Source: an uncultured Opitutaceae bacterium
GTDB taxonomy: Bacteria > Verrucomicrobiota > Verrucomicrobiia > Opitutales > Opitutaceae
Length of the DNA stretch: 42,482 nt
Direction: 5' to 3'
Assembly: GCA_903891325.1 (NCBI GenBank)
Contig: CAITEC010000084.1
Location: 1-42,482 of the forward strand
The notes under the pieces are model-generated. The model was not told the DNA's origin. It did no database searches and worked only from the letters and a program-made list of their open reading frames with translations. The position numbers and the translations under genes were made by a program. Below, piece by piece: positions 1 through 11,536 of this stretch (the first letter of the stretch is position 1; the number at the start of each line of letters is the position of its first letter).

Positions 1-52
1 ATCTCCGAGTGCGCTTCTCCGGCAACTGAGTCAAGCAAGCGCGCTCGGAGAT
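1..52 (-). terminator. Long hairpin downstream of the MdtABC-type efflux operon
   Basis: Bases 1-14 pair with bases 39-52 in a 14-bp stem with one G-T wobble, closing a 24-base loop. The hairpin lies 19 bases past the stop codon of the outer-membrane channel gene, on its downstream side, so it could end or protect that operon's transcript. Any T-run would lie outside the window, so a factor-independent terminator cannot be confirmed. The stem touches the window edge and may be longer. Confidence 0.4.
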
Positions 53-71
53 CGCGCTCCACCTCGATCCG

Positions 72-1511
72 CTATTTCAGCTGCGAATCATCCCAGCCGC
101 CGCCCAGGTTCACGATCAGGTTGACGCTCGCGGTCACCCGCCGCAGCTCGGCCTGGAGCTCGGCCTCGCGATTGGTCAAAAGCGTGTTCTGCGCGGTGAT
201 CACGTTCACATAGCTGTCCAGCCCGTTGTGATACCGGTTCATCGTCAGCTCGAGCTGGTGCTGGGCGGACGCCCGGGCCGCGTGCTGCTCACCAACCTCC
301 GTTGAAAGCACGTTCAGGTTGCTCAGGTTGTCCTCGACCCCCTCGAATGCCGCCAGGACGGTCTCCCGGTAGTTGGCGACGGCCGCATCGTACTGGGCCC
401 TCGCCTGGTTGAGGATTGCCCGGAGGCTCCCACCCTCGAAGAGGGGCTGGAACAGGCTGGGACCGAACGACCAGAAAAAGTTGGGATACTTGAAGAGCTT
501 GGAGGTCGCCGTGGATTCGTACCCGGCGGAGGCCGCGAGGGTCAGGTTCGGGAAGAAGGCGGACCGGGCGATCCCGATCCCCGCATTCGCCGAGGCCACC
601 TGGCGCTCCGCCGCGGCGATATCGGGGCGGCGCTCGAGCAGCGCTGACGGCAGCCCGACCGGCACGGTCGGCGGCGTTGGCTTGAAGGCACGGACGGGTA
701 TGGTGAGACCCGAGGGCGGCACGCCCACAAGGACGGCGATCGCGTGCTCGACCTGGGCGCGGGTGGCCTGGATGTCGGTGGCCTGCGCCCGGGCGCTATC
801 CCGCTGCGTCTCCGCCGCGGCGAGGTCCTCGTCCGAGGAGATGCCGTTGTCGAAGAGCGTCTTCATGATGCGGTAGCTCGCCTCGTAGTCGGCGAGCGTC
901 TCCTCCAGGATCTGGCGCTGCTCGTCCACGGCGCGGAGCTGGAAATAATACTGCGCGAGTTGGCTGTGCGTGCTCAGGAGCGCTGTCGCCAGCTCGGCGG
1001 CGCTCACCTGTGCGCCGAAATTGCTCTGGGCAACCGTGTTCCTGATCCGTCCCCAGACGTCCAGCGTATAGGAGGCCTCGACGGGAAGCGTGTAGAGCGT
1101 GCGCGTCACCGGGTTGCTGTTGGACGCCGTCGCGGCGCCGGTCCGCGACCGGATCACCGAGGGGTCGAGGCTGACCGCAGGAAACAGGGCCGCCTGCGCC
1201 TCGGATGCCAGGGCACGGGCATTCCGGTAATTGGCCTCGGCGGCGGCGATCGTCTGGTTGGAAATGGCCACGCGCTCCTCCAGGGCGTTGAGATCCGGGT
1301 CGGCATAGGCCTCCCACCACTTGCCCCCCAGGGCCGTGTCGTTGGGTTCCGCGGGCTTCCACCCCTGCCCCGTATTCGCGGCCCCGGGAGCGGCCTCCTT
1401 GAAATGATCGGGCGCTGCGGGCGTCGCGGGGCGCTTGTAATGGGGGGCCATGTTGCATCCCGCCGCGGCGGCGAGCATGCAGGCGGCAATGAGCGTTGAG
1501 GGTGTTTTCAT
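72..1511 (-). CDS. RND efflux outer-membrane lipoprotein channel (NodT/OprM family)
   Basis: Trimeric outer-membrane channel that should complete the tripartite pump encoded just upstream. The 479-residue protein begins with a lipoprotein signal peptide ending in AAGC, which makes Cys19 the lipidated residue, followed by two outer-membrane efflux (OEP) repeats. The family motif ALLERRPDI, shared by NodT/OprM proteins, is present near residue 290, and the length is normal for the family. It starts only 4 bases after the stop of the upstream pump gene, so it is the last gene of the adaptor-pump-pump-channel operon. The inner-membrane partners fix its role as an efflux channel; the exported substrate cannot be read from sequence. 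Confidence 0.93.
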   Translation of the reverse strand: MKTPSTLIAACMLAAAAGCNMAPHYKRPATPAAPDHFKEAAPGAANTGQGWKPAEPNDTALGGKWWEAYADPDLNALEERVAISNQTIAAAEANYRNARALASEAQAALFPAVSLDPSVIRSRTGAATASNSNPVTRTLYTLPVEASYTLDVWGRIRNTVAQSNFGAQVSAAELATALLSTHSQLAQYYFQLRAVDEQRQILEETLADYEASYRIMKTLFDNGISSDEDLAAAETQRDSARAQATDIQATRAQVEHAIAVLVGVPPSGLTIPVRAFKPTPPTVPVGLPSALLERRPDIAAAERQVASANAGIGIARSAFFPNLTLAASAGYESTATSKLFKYPNFFWSFGPSLFQPLFEGGSLRAILNQARAQYDAAVANYRETVLAAFEGVEDNLSNLNVLSTEVGEQHAARASAQHQLELTMNRYHNGLDSYVNVITAQNTLLTNREAELQAELRRVTASVNLIVNLGGGWDDSQLK

Positions 1512-1515
1512 CGGG

Positions 1516-4500
1516 TCACGTTGCGGCGGGATTCCGGGCGCCGGCGACCGGATGAATGCCGGGGGTCGCGCGGAACTTTCCGAGCCAGGTGCGAAGGCGG
1601 TCCATGTAAAGATAGATGACGGGTGTGGTGTAAAGGGTGAGGATCTGGCTCACAAGCAGTCCGCCGACGATCGTGATTCCCAGGGGGCGACGCAGTTCAG
1701 AGCCCATTCCCGTTCCCAGGGCGAGCGGCAGGCCGCCCAGGAGGGCGGCCATGGTCGTCATCATGATCGGCCTGAAGCGCAGCATGCACGCCTCAAACAC
1801 CGCGTCCTTCGGGTTGCTGCGGCCGCCGCGCTCGGCGGCAATCGCAAAGTCGATCATCATGATCGCGTTCTTCTTCACGATCCCGATCAGGAGGAGCATG
1901 CCGACCAGGGCGATCACCGTCAAGGAGGTGTGGGTCACCACGAGGGCGAGGAGGGCCCCGACGCCGGCCGAGGGCAGCGTGGAGAGGATCGTGATCGGAT
2001 GAATGTAGCTTTCGTACAGGATGCCGAGGACCACGTAGACGGCGGCGATCGCCGCAGCAATCAGCAGCGGTTCGTTCGCGATGGACGCTTGGTAGGCCTG
2101 GGCGGTGCCCCCGAAGTTGCCGCTGATCGTCGTCGGCATCCCGGCCGCCTCCTCGGCCTGGCTGATCAGGTCCACGGCCTCGCCGAGGGCCACGCCCGGG
2201 GCCAGGTTGAAGGATATCGTCACGGAGGGGAAGACGCCGGAGTGGTTGACCGCCAGCGGCGCCGTCGAGGCGCGGAAATGGGAGAAAGCCGACAGCGGGA
2301 CCAGCCCCCCGCCGGCGGAGGTGACGTAAACCTTGGCCAGGGCGCCGGGGTCCTGCCAGAAGCGCGGGTCCACATCCATGACGACGTAGTACTGGTTGAT
2401 GTTCTTGTACATCGTGGCGATCTCGCGCTCGCCGAAGGCGTCGTAGAGCACGCTGTCGATCGCCGCGGCGGTGATCCCCATCCGCGCCGCGGTCGGGCGG
2501 TCGATCTCAAGGTTGGCCGCCAGGCCGCTGTTCTGGGCATCGGTCGTGACGTCGGTCAACTGCGGGATCTTCCGCATCGTCCTGAGCAGGAGCGGCCCCC
2601 ACTTGTTCAGTTCCTGGAGATTGTCGCTTTGGATGGTGTACTGGTACTGGGCGGCGCTGAAGCGCCCCCCGGTGCGCACATCCTGCTGGGCCTGGAGGAC
2701 GAGCGTTGCCCCGGGGACGACGGCGAGCTTGGGGCGCAGCCGGTTGATGATTTCCATCACGGTCGACTTGCGCACACTCAGCGGCTTCAGCGACATGAAG
2801 ATCCGTCCGGTGTTTGTCGTCGTGCCCGCGCCCCCGCCGGTGAATCCGACCACGTTCTCCACGTCCTTGTCCGCCTTGGCGATGGCCGCCAGCTGCCGGA
2901 TCTTCAGGGACATCGACTGGAACGAGGTGTCCTGGTCGGCAAGGACGAGCCCGTTGGCGCGTCCGACATCCTGCTGGGGAAAGAAGTCCTTCGGGACCAC
3001 CATGAACAGGTAGACGTTGAGGGCAAGCGTGGCGACCGCCACTCCCAGGACCAGCAGCGAGTGGTCGAGCACCCAGTGGAGGCTGCGCCGGTAGACGGAG
3101 AGGATCCAGTTGAACGCATCCTCGGTCACACGGTAGAGCCGGCCGTGGGCCTTCCCGGCGGTCAGCATCCGCGAGCACATCATCGGGGTCGCGGTGAGGG
3201 AAATCGCCAGCGAGATCAGGATCGTGACCGAGAGGACCACGGCAAACTCCCGGAAGAGCCGCCCGATGATCCCACCCATGAGGAGAATGGGCGTGAAGAC
3301 GGCGACCAGGGAAAGGCTCATCGAGATGACGGTCGAGCCGATCTCGGAGGCACCCTTGAGGGCCGCATCCATCGGGCTCATTCCGTGCTCGCGGTAGCGG
3401 GTGATGTTCTCGAGGACGACGATGGCGTCGTCCACCACGAACCCCGTGGAGATCGTCATCGCCATGAGCGAGAGGTTGTCGATGCTGTAGCCGAAGAGGT
3501 ACATGACCCCCAGCGTGCCGATGATGGACACGGGGACGGCCACGACGGGGATCAGGGTGGCCCGGATCTCCCGGAGGAAGGCGAAGACGACCAGGACGAC
3601 CAGGAGCACGGATATGACCAGCGTCGCCTCGACGTTCGACAGGGACGCCCGGATGGTCGCGGTCTGGTCGATGACGATCGATGTCACGATCGAGGGGTTG
3701 ATCGCGGCCCTGAGCCGCGGCAGCGCCGCCTTCACGCCGTCGACCGTGGCGATGATGTTTGCCCCGGGTTGGCGGAAGACGATCAGGAGCGCCGCGGGGC
3801 TCCCGTTCTCCAGGCCAAGGGAGCGGACGGTCTGGACGGAGTCCGTCACGCTCGCGATGTCCGAGAGCCTGACCGGCGCCCCGGAGCGGTAGCTGACGAT
3901 GATTTTCCGGTAGTCGGCGGCCCGCGTGAGCTGGTCGTTGGCGCTGATCATCCAGTGGCGCGTCGGCCCGGAAAAGCCGCCCTTCGCCTCGTTGGCCGTC
4001 TGCGAGGCGACCGCCTTGCGGACATCCTCAAGCTGCATGCCGTAGCCGTTGAGCCGCGTGGGATTGACGTCGATCCGGACGGCCGGCGAGGAGCTCCCGC
4101 CGACGATCACCTGGCCCACCCCGGAGATTCGCGAGAGCTTCTGGGAAAGGACGCTCGATGCGGCGTCGTAGAGCGCGGAGGGGGGCAGCGAGGTCGAAGT
4201 CAGGGCGAGGACCATGATCGGCGAATCCGCCGGGTTTACCTTCGAGTAGGTGGGATTGGCCGGCAGGTTCGCCGGCAGGTTGCTGCGGGCCGCGTTGATC
4301 GCCGCCTCGACGTCGCGCGCCGCCGCGTCGATGTTCCTGCTCAGGTCGAATTGCAGCGTGACTGAGGCCTGGCCGAGCGTGCTCTGGGCTGTCATCTCGA
4401 CGACGCCGGCGATCCGGCCGAATTCCCTCTCCAGCGGGGTTGCAACCGAGGAAGCCATGATCTCCGGGCTCGCGCCGGGGAGCTTGGCGTTGACGTTGAT

Positions 4501-4632
4501 CGTGGGATAGTCGACCTGCGGCAGCGGGGAAACCGGCAGGAACGGGAAGGCGACAATCCCGGCCAGGGCGACAGCCGCGGTGAGCAGCGTCGTGGCGACC
4601 GGCCGGCGGATGAAGGGGGCCGAAAGGTTCAT
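1516..4632 (-). CDS. mdtC: RND multidrug efflux pump subunit, MdtC-like
   Basis: Inner-membrane proton-drug antiporter of the HAE1 RND family, 1038 residues, full length. It opens with MNLSAPFIRRPVATTLL, the usual cytoplasmic N-terminus leading into TM1. The TM4 proton-relay pair is present in TGFVVDDAIVVLEN, and the TM10 lysine in GIVKKNAIMMIDFA. Its start overlaps the stop of the preceding pump gene by 4 bases (ATGA). Two different pump genes in tandem, preceded by one adaptor, is the mdtABC arrangement, in which MdtB and MdtC form a mixed trimer. The assignment to MdtC rather than MdtB rests on gene order and overall resemblance. Substrates are unknown. Confidence 0.9.
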   Translation of the reverse strand: MNLSAPFIRRPVATTLLTAAVALAGIVAFPFLPVSPLPQVDYPTINVNAKLPGASPEIMASSVATPLEREFGRIAGVVEMTAQSTLGQASVTLQFDLSRNIDAAARDVEAAINAARSNLPANLPANPTYSKVNPADSPIMVLALTSTSLPPSALYDAASSVLSQKLSRISGVGQVIVGGSSSPAVRIDVNPTRLNGYGMQLEDVRKAVASQTANEAKGGFSGPTRHWMISANDQLTRAADYRKIIVSYRSGAPVRLSDIASVTDSVQTVRSLGLENGSPAALLIVFRQPGANIIATVDGVKAALPRLRAAINPSIVTSIVIDQTATIRASLSNVEATLVISVLLVVLVVFAFLREIRATLIPVVAVPVSIIGTLGVMYLFGYSIDNLSLMAMTISTGFVVDDAIVVLENITRYREHGMSPMDAALKGASEIGSTVISMSLSLVAVFTPILLMGGIIGRLFREFAVVLSVTILISLAISLTATPMMCSRMLTAGKAHGRLYRVTEDAFNWILSVYRRSLHWVLDHSLLVLGVAVATLALNVYLFMVVPKDFFPQQDVGRANGLVLADQDTSFQSMSLKIRQLAAIAKADKDVENVVGFTGGGAGTTTNTGRIFMSLKPLSVRKSTVMEIINRLRPKLAVVPGATLVLQAQQDVRTGGRFSAAQYQYTIQSDNLQELNKWGPLLLRTMRKIPQLTDVTTDAQNSGLAANLEIDRPTAARMGITAAAIDSVLYDAFGEREIATMYKNINQYYVVMDVDPRFWQDPGALAKVYVTSAGGGLVPLSAFSHFRASTAPLAVNHSGVFPSVTISFNLAPGVALGEAVDLISQAEEAAGMPTTISGNFGGTAQAYQASIANEPLLIAAAIAAVYVVLGILYESYIHPITILSTLPSAGVGALLALVVTHTSLTVIALVGMLLLIGIVKKNAIMMIDFAIAAERGGRSNPKDAVFEACMLRFRPIMMTTMAALLGGLPLALGTGMGSELRRPLGITIVGGLLVSQILTLYTTPVIYLYMDRLRTWLGKFRATPGIHPVAGARNPAAT

Positions 4633-7600
4633 TTCCTGCGCCGGGCGGCGATGCGCGCCGAGAGGTTGTCGAAGAACAGGTAGATGACCGGCGTCGTGTA
4701 GAGGGTCAGGAGCTGGCTGAAGATCAGCCCGCCGATGATCGTGATCCCCAGGGGACGCCGCAGCTCGGAACCCACGCCCTGCCCCAGGGCCAGCGGGACC
4801 GCCCCGAGCATCGCGGCCATCGTGGTCATGATGATGGGCCGGAAGCGCAGGAGGCAGGCCTGGTGGATCGCCTCCAGCGCCGACTTTCCCTCGGTCCGCT
4901 CGGCGGCGAGCGCAAAGTCGATCATCATGATCGCGTTCTTCTGGACGATGCCGATCAGGAGCACGATCCCGATGATCGCGACCACCGTGAGCTCCGACCG
5001 GCAGACCAGCAGGGCGAGGATGGCCCCGACGCCGGCCGATGGGAGCGTCGAGAGGATCGTGATCGGGTGGATGTAGCTCTCATAGAGCACCCCGAGGACG
5101 ATGTAGACGGTCACCAGCGCGCTGAGGATGAGGATGGGCTCGTTCGTAAGCGAGGTGACGAATGCCTGCGCCGTTCCCTGGAAGGAGCCCTGCATGGCCG
5201 CCGGCTGGGGCATTTCCTTCAGGACTTTCCCGATTGCGGTGACCGCGGCGCCCAGCGAGGCGGAGGGGCTCAGGTTGAAGGAGATCGTGGTCGCGGGGAA
5301 CTGCCCCATATGGCTGATGAGGATCGGCGAGGTTACCTGGGTGATCCGGGAGAAGGCCCCGAGCGGCACGGCCCCTCCCGAGGGGGACTGCAGGTAGATG
5401 TCGTTGAGGTTCGCCGGGCTCTGCTGGAAGCGGGGGTCGACCTCGAGGATCACGTGGTACTGGTTCAACTGCGTGAAGACGGTCGCTATCTGGCGCTGGC
5501 CGAAGCTGTCGTAGAGGCTGTCGTCGATGTTCTGCGGGGTGAAGCCCAGCCGGGCGGCCGTCGGCCGGTCGAAGGTGATCGCCGCCTCCCTGCCCTGCGT
5601 CTGCAGGTCGGAGGCCACGTCGGCCAGTTCCGGGACCGACTTGAGCCGGGCCACGAACTTCGCCGCGTACCGGGCGAGCTCGTCCCCGTCCGGATCCTGG
5701 ATGCTGTACTGGTACTCGGTCCTGCTGACGACGTCCTCGACGGTGATGTCCTGGACGGGCTGCATGAAGAGCGTGATTCCATCGACCCGGCCCAGGGTGG
5801 ACTGCAGCCGCCGGATCACGTCTGTCGCGGACTTGCCGCGCTTCGAGAGGGGCTTGAGGTTGATCTGGATTCGTCCGCTATTGAGCGTCGTGTTCGTCCC
5901 GTCCACGCCGATGAACGACGAGAGGCTCTCCACGGCCGGATCCTTCAGGATGACGGCGGCCACCTGCTGCTGGAGGCGGGACATCTCGGCAAACGAGACG
6001 CCCTGATCGGCCTCGGTGACGCCCTGGATCTCGCCTGTGTCCTGGACGGGGAAGAATCCCTTGGGAATGGCGACGTAGAGAAGGATCGTGACCGCCAGGG
6101 TGCCGAACGCGACAGCGAGGGTGAGCCGGCGGTGCTCCAGCACCCAGTCCAGCGTCCTCCCGTAAAACCCGATCGTCCGGTCAAAGACCCGCTCCGAGGC
6201 TTTGTAGAAGCGGCCCTGCTCGGAGGCCGGCGTGTGCCGCAGGAGCTTGGCGCAGAGCATCGGCGTGAGGGTCAGCGAGACCACCGCGGAAATCAGGATC
6301 GTCGCGCTGAGCGTCACCGCGAACTCGCGGAAGAGCCGACCGGTGATGTCGCCCATGAAGAGGAGCGGGATGAGGACGGCGATCAGGGACACGGTCAGCG
6401 ACATGATCGTGAACCCGATCTGCTCGGCGCCCTTCAGCGCGGCGGCGAGGGGCTCTTCCCCCAGCTCCACGTAGCGGGTGATGTTCTCGATCATGACGAT
6501 CGCGTCGTCGACGACGAAGCCCGTCGAGATCGTCAGCGCCATCAGCGTGAGGTTGTTCAGGCTGAACCCGAGCGCGGACATCGCCGCGAAGGTGCCGATC
6601 AGCGACAGGGGCACGGCGACGCTGGGAATCAGGGTGGCCATGAAGGTGCGCAGGAAGACGAAGATGACCGCCACGACCAGCGCGATGCACAGGAGCAGCT
6701 CGAACTCGACGTCGGCCACCGAGGCGCGGACCGTCGTCGTCCGGTCGGTGAGCACCTGGATCGAGATCGCCGGGGGGATCGTGGCCCTGAGCTTGGGAAG
6801 GACCGCGGTGATCCGGTTGACCACCTCGATGATGTTCGCGCCGGGCTGCCGCTGGATGTTGACGATGACCGCCGGTGTCGTGTTCATCCACGCGGACTGC
6901 TGGCCGTTCTCGACGCCGTCGACGACGCGGGCGACGTCCCTGAGCATGACCGGGGATCCCTTCCGGTAGGCGATCACCAGGCGGCTGTAGTCGGCGCTGG
7001 TCGTGAGCTGGTCGTTGGCGTCGATCTGGTAATTCTGGTGCGGCCCGTCGAAGCTCCCCTTGGCCGCGTCGAGGCTCGCCGCCGTCAGGGCGGCCCGCAC
7101 GTCCTCCGCCTGCAGCCCGTAGGCGGCAAGCTGGGTGGGATTGATCTGGATGCGCACCGCGGGCTTCTGCCCGCCGCTCATCGTCACCGCCCCGACCCCG
7201 GGGAGCTGCGAGATCTTCTCGGCCAGGCGCGTGTCCGCGAAATCCTCCACCTTGGAGAGCGGCATCGAGGTCGAGCTCAGGGCCAGCGTCATGATCGGCG
7301 CGTCGGCCGGGTTCACCTTGTTGTAGATCGGCGGCATCGGCAGGTTCGCCGGCAGGAAGCTCTGCGCCCCGTTGATCGCCTCCTGCACGTCCTGCTCGGC
7401 GATGTCGATGTTCAGGCTGAGGGCGAACTGCAGCGTGATGACCGAGGCCCCCTCGGAGCTGGTCGAGAGCATCTGGTTCAGGCCGGGGACCTGCCCGAGC
7501 TGCCGCTCCAGCGGAGCCGTCACCGCCGAGGCGACCACGTCAGGGCTGGCGCCCGGGTAGAAGGTCAGCACCTGCATCGTCGGGTAGTCCACCTGCGGCA

Positions 7601-7709
7601 GGGCCGCGATCGGGAGCTGCCGGTAGGCGATCGCGCCGATCAGCAGGATCGCCGCCATCAGCAGCGAGGTGGCCACCGGCCGCAGGATGAACGGGCGCGA
7701 CGGATTCAT
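4629..7709 (-). CDS. mdtB: RND multidrug efflux pump subunit, MdtB-like
   Basis: Second inner-membrane RND pump of the operon, 1026 residues. The start chosen is the ATG of MNPSRPFILRPVATSLLMA, which matches the family N-terminus. The reading frame stays open for 42 more codons upstream, but that extension is arginine-rich shadow sequence inside the adaptor gene. The start overlaps the adaptor stop by one base (TGATG), a layout that favours translational coupling. The TM4 motif GFVVDDAIVMIEN and TM10 motif GIVQKNAIMMIDFA carry the proton-relay residues. Likely partner of the following MdtC-like subunit in a heteromeric trimer. Confidence 0.9.
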   Translation of the reverse strand: MNPSRPFILRPVATSLLMAAILLIGAIAYRQLPIAALPQVDYPTMQVLTFYPGASPDVVASAVTAPLERQLGQVPGLNQMLSTSSEGASVITLQFALSLNIDIAEQDVQEAINGAQSFLPANLPMPPIYNKVNPADAPIMTLALSSTSMPLSKVEDFADTRLAEKISQLPGVGAVTMSGGQKPAVRIQINPTQLAAYGLQAEDVRAALTAASLDAAKGSFDGPHQNYQIDANDQLTTSADYSRLVIAYRKGSPVMLRDVARVVDGVENGQQSAWMNTTPAVIVNIQRQPGANIIEVVNRITAVLPKLRATIPPAISIQVLTDRTTTVRASVADVEFELLLCIALVVAVIFVFLRTFMATLIPSVAVPLSLIGTFAAMSALGFSLNNLTLMALTISTGFVVDDAIVMIENITRYVELGEEPLAAALKGAEQIGFTIMSLTVSLIAVLIPLLFMGDITGRLFREFAVTLSATILISAVVSLTLTPMLCAKLLRHTPASEQGRFYKASERVFDRTIGFYGRTLDWVLEHRRLTLAVAFGTLAVTILLYVAIPKGFFPVQDTGEIQGVTEADQGVSFAEMSRLQQQVAAVILKDPAVESLSSFIGVDGTNTTLNSGRIQINLKPLSKRGKSATDVIRRLQSTLGRVDGITLFMQPVQDITVEDVVSRTEYQYSIQDPDGDELARYAAKFVARLKSVPELADVASDLQTQGREAAITFDRPTAARLGFTPQNIDDSLYDSFGQRQIATVFTQLNQYHVILEVDPRFQQSPANLNDIYLQSPSGGAVPLGAFSRITQVTSPILISHMGQFPATTISFNLSPSASLGAAVTAIGKVLKEMPQPAAMQGSFQGTAQAFVTSLTNEPILILSALVTVYIVLGVLYESYIHPITILSTLPSAGVGAILALLVCRSELTVVAIIGIVLLIGIVQKNAIMMIDFALAAERTEGKSALEAIHQACLLRFRPIIMTTMAAMLGAVPLALGQGVGSELRRPLGITIIGGLIFSQLLTLYTTPVIYLFFDNLSARIAARRRK

Positions 7710-8932
7710 CAGGCCTTGGGCGCCGCCGGCGCCCCGGCCTTCGGCGCGCGGACATTGATCCTCGCGCCATTTTGCAGCTTGTCGAATCCGTCGGTCACGA
7801 CCTGGGAGCCCGCCTCCACGCCGGTGACTGCGCACACGTCGGCCTCTGTCGCGGTGACAGTGACGTTCTGGAGCTTCACCGTCCCCCCGGGCTGCACCAC
7901 GTAGACGTAGGCCTGTTCGCCGTTGCGCTGGATCGCCGCCGAGGGCGCAAGGTTCACTCCGGAGATCGTCCGGACGAGCAGCCGGGCGTTGACGAACTGG
8001 TTGGGGAAGAGCTCATTGCCGGAATTTGGAAAGACGGCCCGGGCCCGCACCGTCCCCGTGGCCGGATTGATCTCATTGTCGAGGGTCGCGAGCGTCCCCG
8101 CGGCGATCCGCTTCTCGTCCGTCCGGTCGTAGGCGTAGACGGGGAGCTTCGCCCCCCCGGTCGCCTGCCGGGCGACCGCCCCGATGTCGTCCTCCGCTAT
8201 GGTAAAGATGACGGTTATCGGCTGGAGCTGGGCCACGGTGGCAAGCCCGGTCGCCGCGTTCGCGGTGATGATGTTGCCCGGATCCACCCCGCGCAGCCCG
8301 ACACGACCGTCGATCGGCGAGACGATTCGCGTGTAGTCGACATTGACCTGCGCGGCATCGAGGTTGCCCTGGTCGAGCTTGACCGCACCGGCGTACTGGT
8401 CGACCAGCGCCTGCTGCGTGGCGACCTGCTGCTCGGGAACGGCATGCTGGAGGAAGGCGTTCCCGTAGCGCGCGAGGTCGATCTTCGCGTTCCGAAGCAG
8501 CGCCTCGTCCCGCGCGAGCTGCCCCTGGGCCTGGAGCAGGAGCGCCTGGTAGGGCCTCGGGTCGATGACGGCGAGAAGGTCGTCCTTCTTGACCATCTGT
8601 CCCTCCTGGAAATCGACCTCGGTCAACTGGCCGGTCACCCGGCTTCCGACCGTCACGGTCGTGACCGGCGTGACCGTGCCGAGCGCATCCAGGAACAGGT
8701 CGATGTTCCCCACCCTGACCGCGCCGGTCGAGACCGGCACTGGCGGGGGCTGGAAGGCGGGCGGCTTCGACCCGGAGCAGCCGCGGATGACCAGCGCCAC
8801 TCCCACGAGCAGGAGCGCAAGGATGACCAGGGAGCGGGTGCGCCTGCGCCGGCCGGCCGAATCGGGGCGCGAATCGCTTCCGGCACGGGGATTGCTTGGT
8901 CTTCCTGTGTCCTTGGGGTCCTCTTCGTTCAT
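7709..8932 (-). CDS. mdtA: RND efflux periplasmic adaptor (membrane fusion protein), MdtA-like
   Basis: Periplasmic adaptor linking the two RND pump subunits to the outer-membrane channel. The 407-residue protein has a short charged N-terminus, one membrane segment near residues 31-48 (SLVILALLLVGVALVIRG), a barrel-sandwich (biotinyl-lipoyl-like) hybrid with EGQMVKKDDLLAVIDPRPY, a coiled-coil hairpin, and the IVSPIDGRVGLRGVDPG stretch typical of HlyD/MdtA adaptors. First gene of a four-gene minus-strand operon. A Cys follows the membrane segment, but the residue before the Gly is Arg, so a lipoprotein is doubtful and a signal anchor is more likely. Confidence 0.92.
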   Translation of the reverse strand: MNEEDPKDTGRPSNPRAGSDSRPDSAGRRRRTRSLVILALLLVGVALVIRGCSGSKPPAFQPPPVPVSTGAVRVGNIDLFLDALGTVTPVTTVTVGSRVTGQLTEVDFQEGQMVKKDDLLAVIDPRPYQALLLQAQGQLARDEALLRNAKIDLARYGNAFLQHAVPEQQVATQQALVDQYAGAVKLDQGNLDAAQVNVDYTRIVSPIDGRVGLRGVDPGNIITANAATGLATVAQLQPITVIFTIAEDDIGAVARQATGGAKLPVYAYDRTDEKRIAAGTLATLDNEINPATGTVRARAVFPNSGNELFPNQFVNARLLVRTISGVNLAPSAAIQRNGEQAYVYVVQPGGTVKLQNVTVTATEADVCAVTGVEAGSQVVTDGFDKLQNGARINVRAPKAGAPAAPKA

Positions 8933-8967
8933 AAAGTCAATTGGCTGATGCTGTCTATTAAAGGTTT

Positions 8968-8996
8968 TATGTAATCCGCCGCCTCACACCCGTCAA
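8968..8996 (-). promoter_or_regulatory. Candidate promoter of the MdtABC-type operon
   Basis: Read on the minus strand, TTGACG (8996-8991) is followed after 17 bases by TACATA (8973-8968), 36 bases before the adaptor start codon. The -35 is near consensus and the spacing ideal, but the -10 matches poorly. This is a pattern match only. Confidence 0.3.
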
Positions 8997-9108
8997 CCCC
9001 GGCTGACGCGCTGCCGGCCGAAGGGTTGCGGACTTTGCGGGCATTATTTTTTTGAGGCCGGTCTTGCGAAGCGGGTCCGGCCTTCATAGATTTTTCTACA
9101 ACCACACC

Positions 9109-10173
<1,065 letters not shown>

Positions 10174-10181
10174 TGCGGGCC

Positions 10182-10201
10182 GGCCCCCCTCGCGGGGGGC
10201 C
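10182..10201. terminator. GC-rich hairpin between convergent genes
   Basis: GGCCCCCC pairs with GGGGGGCC around a TCGC tetraloop, a perfect 8-bp stem in the 37-base gap between the convergent aldolase and isocitrate dehydrogenase genes. It would form in both transcripts and could act bidirectionally. There is no T-run on either side, so it is not a classic intrinsic terminator. Confidence 0.45.
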
Positions 10202-10210
10202 CCCGCCGGG

Positions 10211-11528
<1,318 letters not shown>

Positions 11529-11536
<8 letters not shown>

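Noticed and set aside
744-1499. Long plus-strand open frames inside the efflux operons (also 1450-4365 and 4863-7904)
   Set aside because: They are antisense to strongly conserved pump genes, rich in Arg/Gly/Asp/His from high-GC third-frame reading, and match no family.
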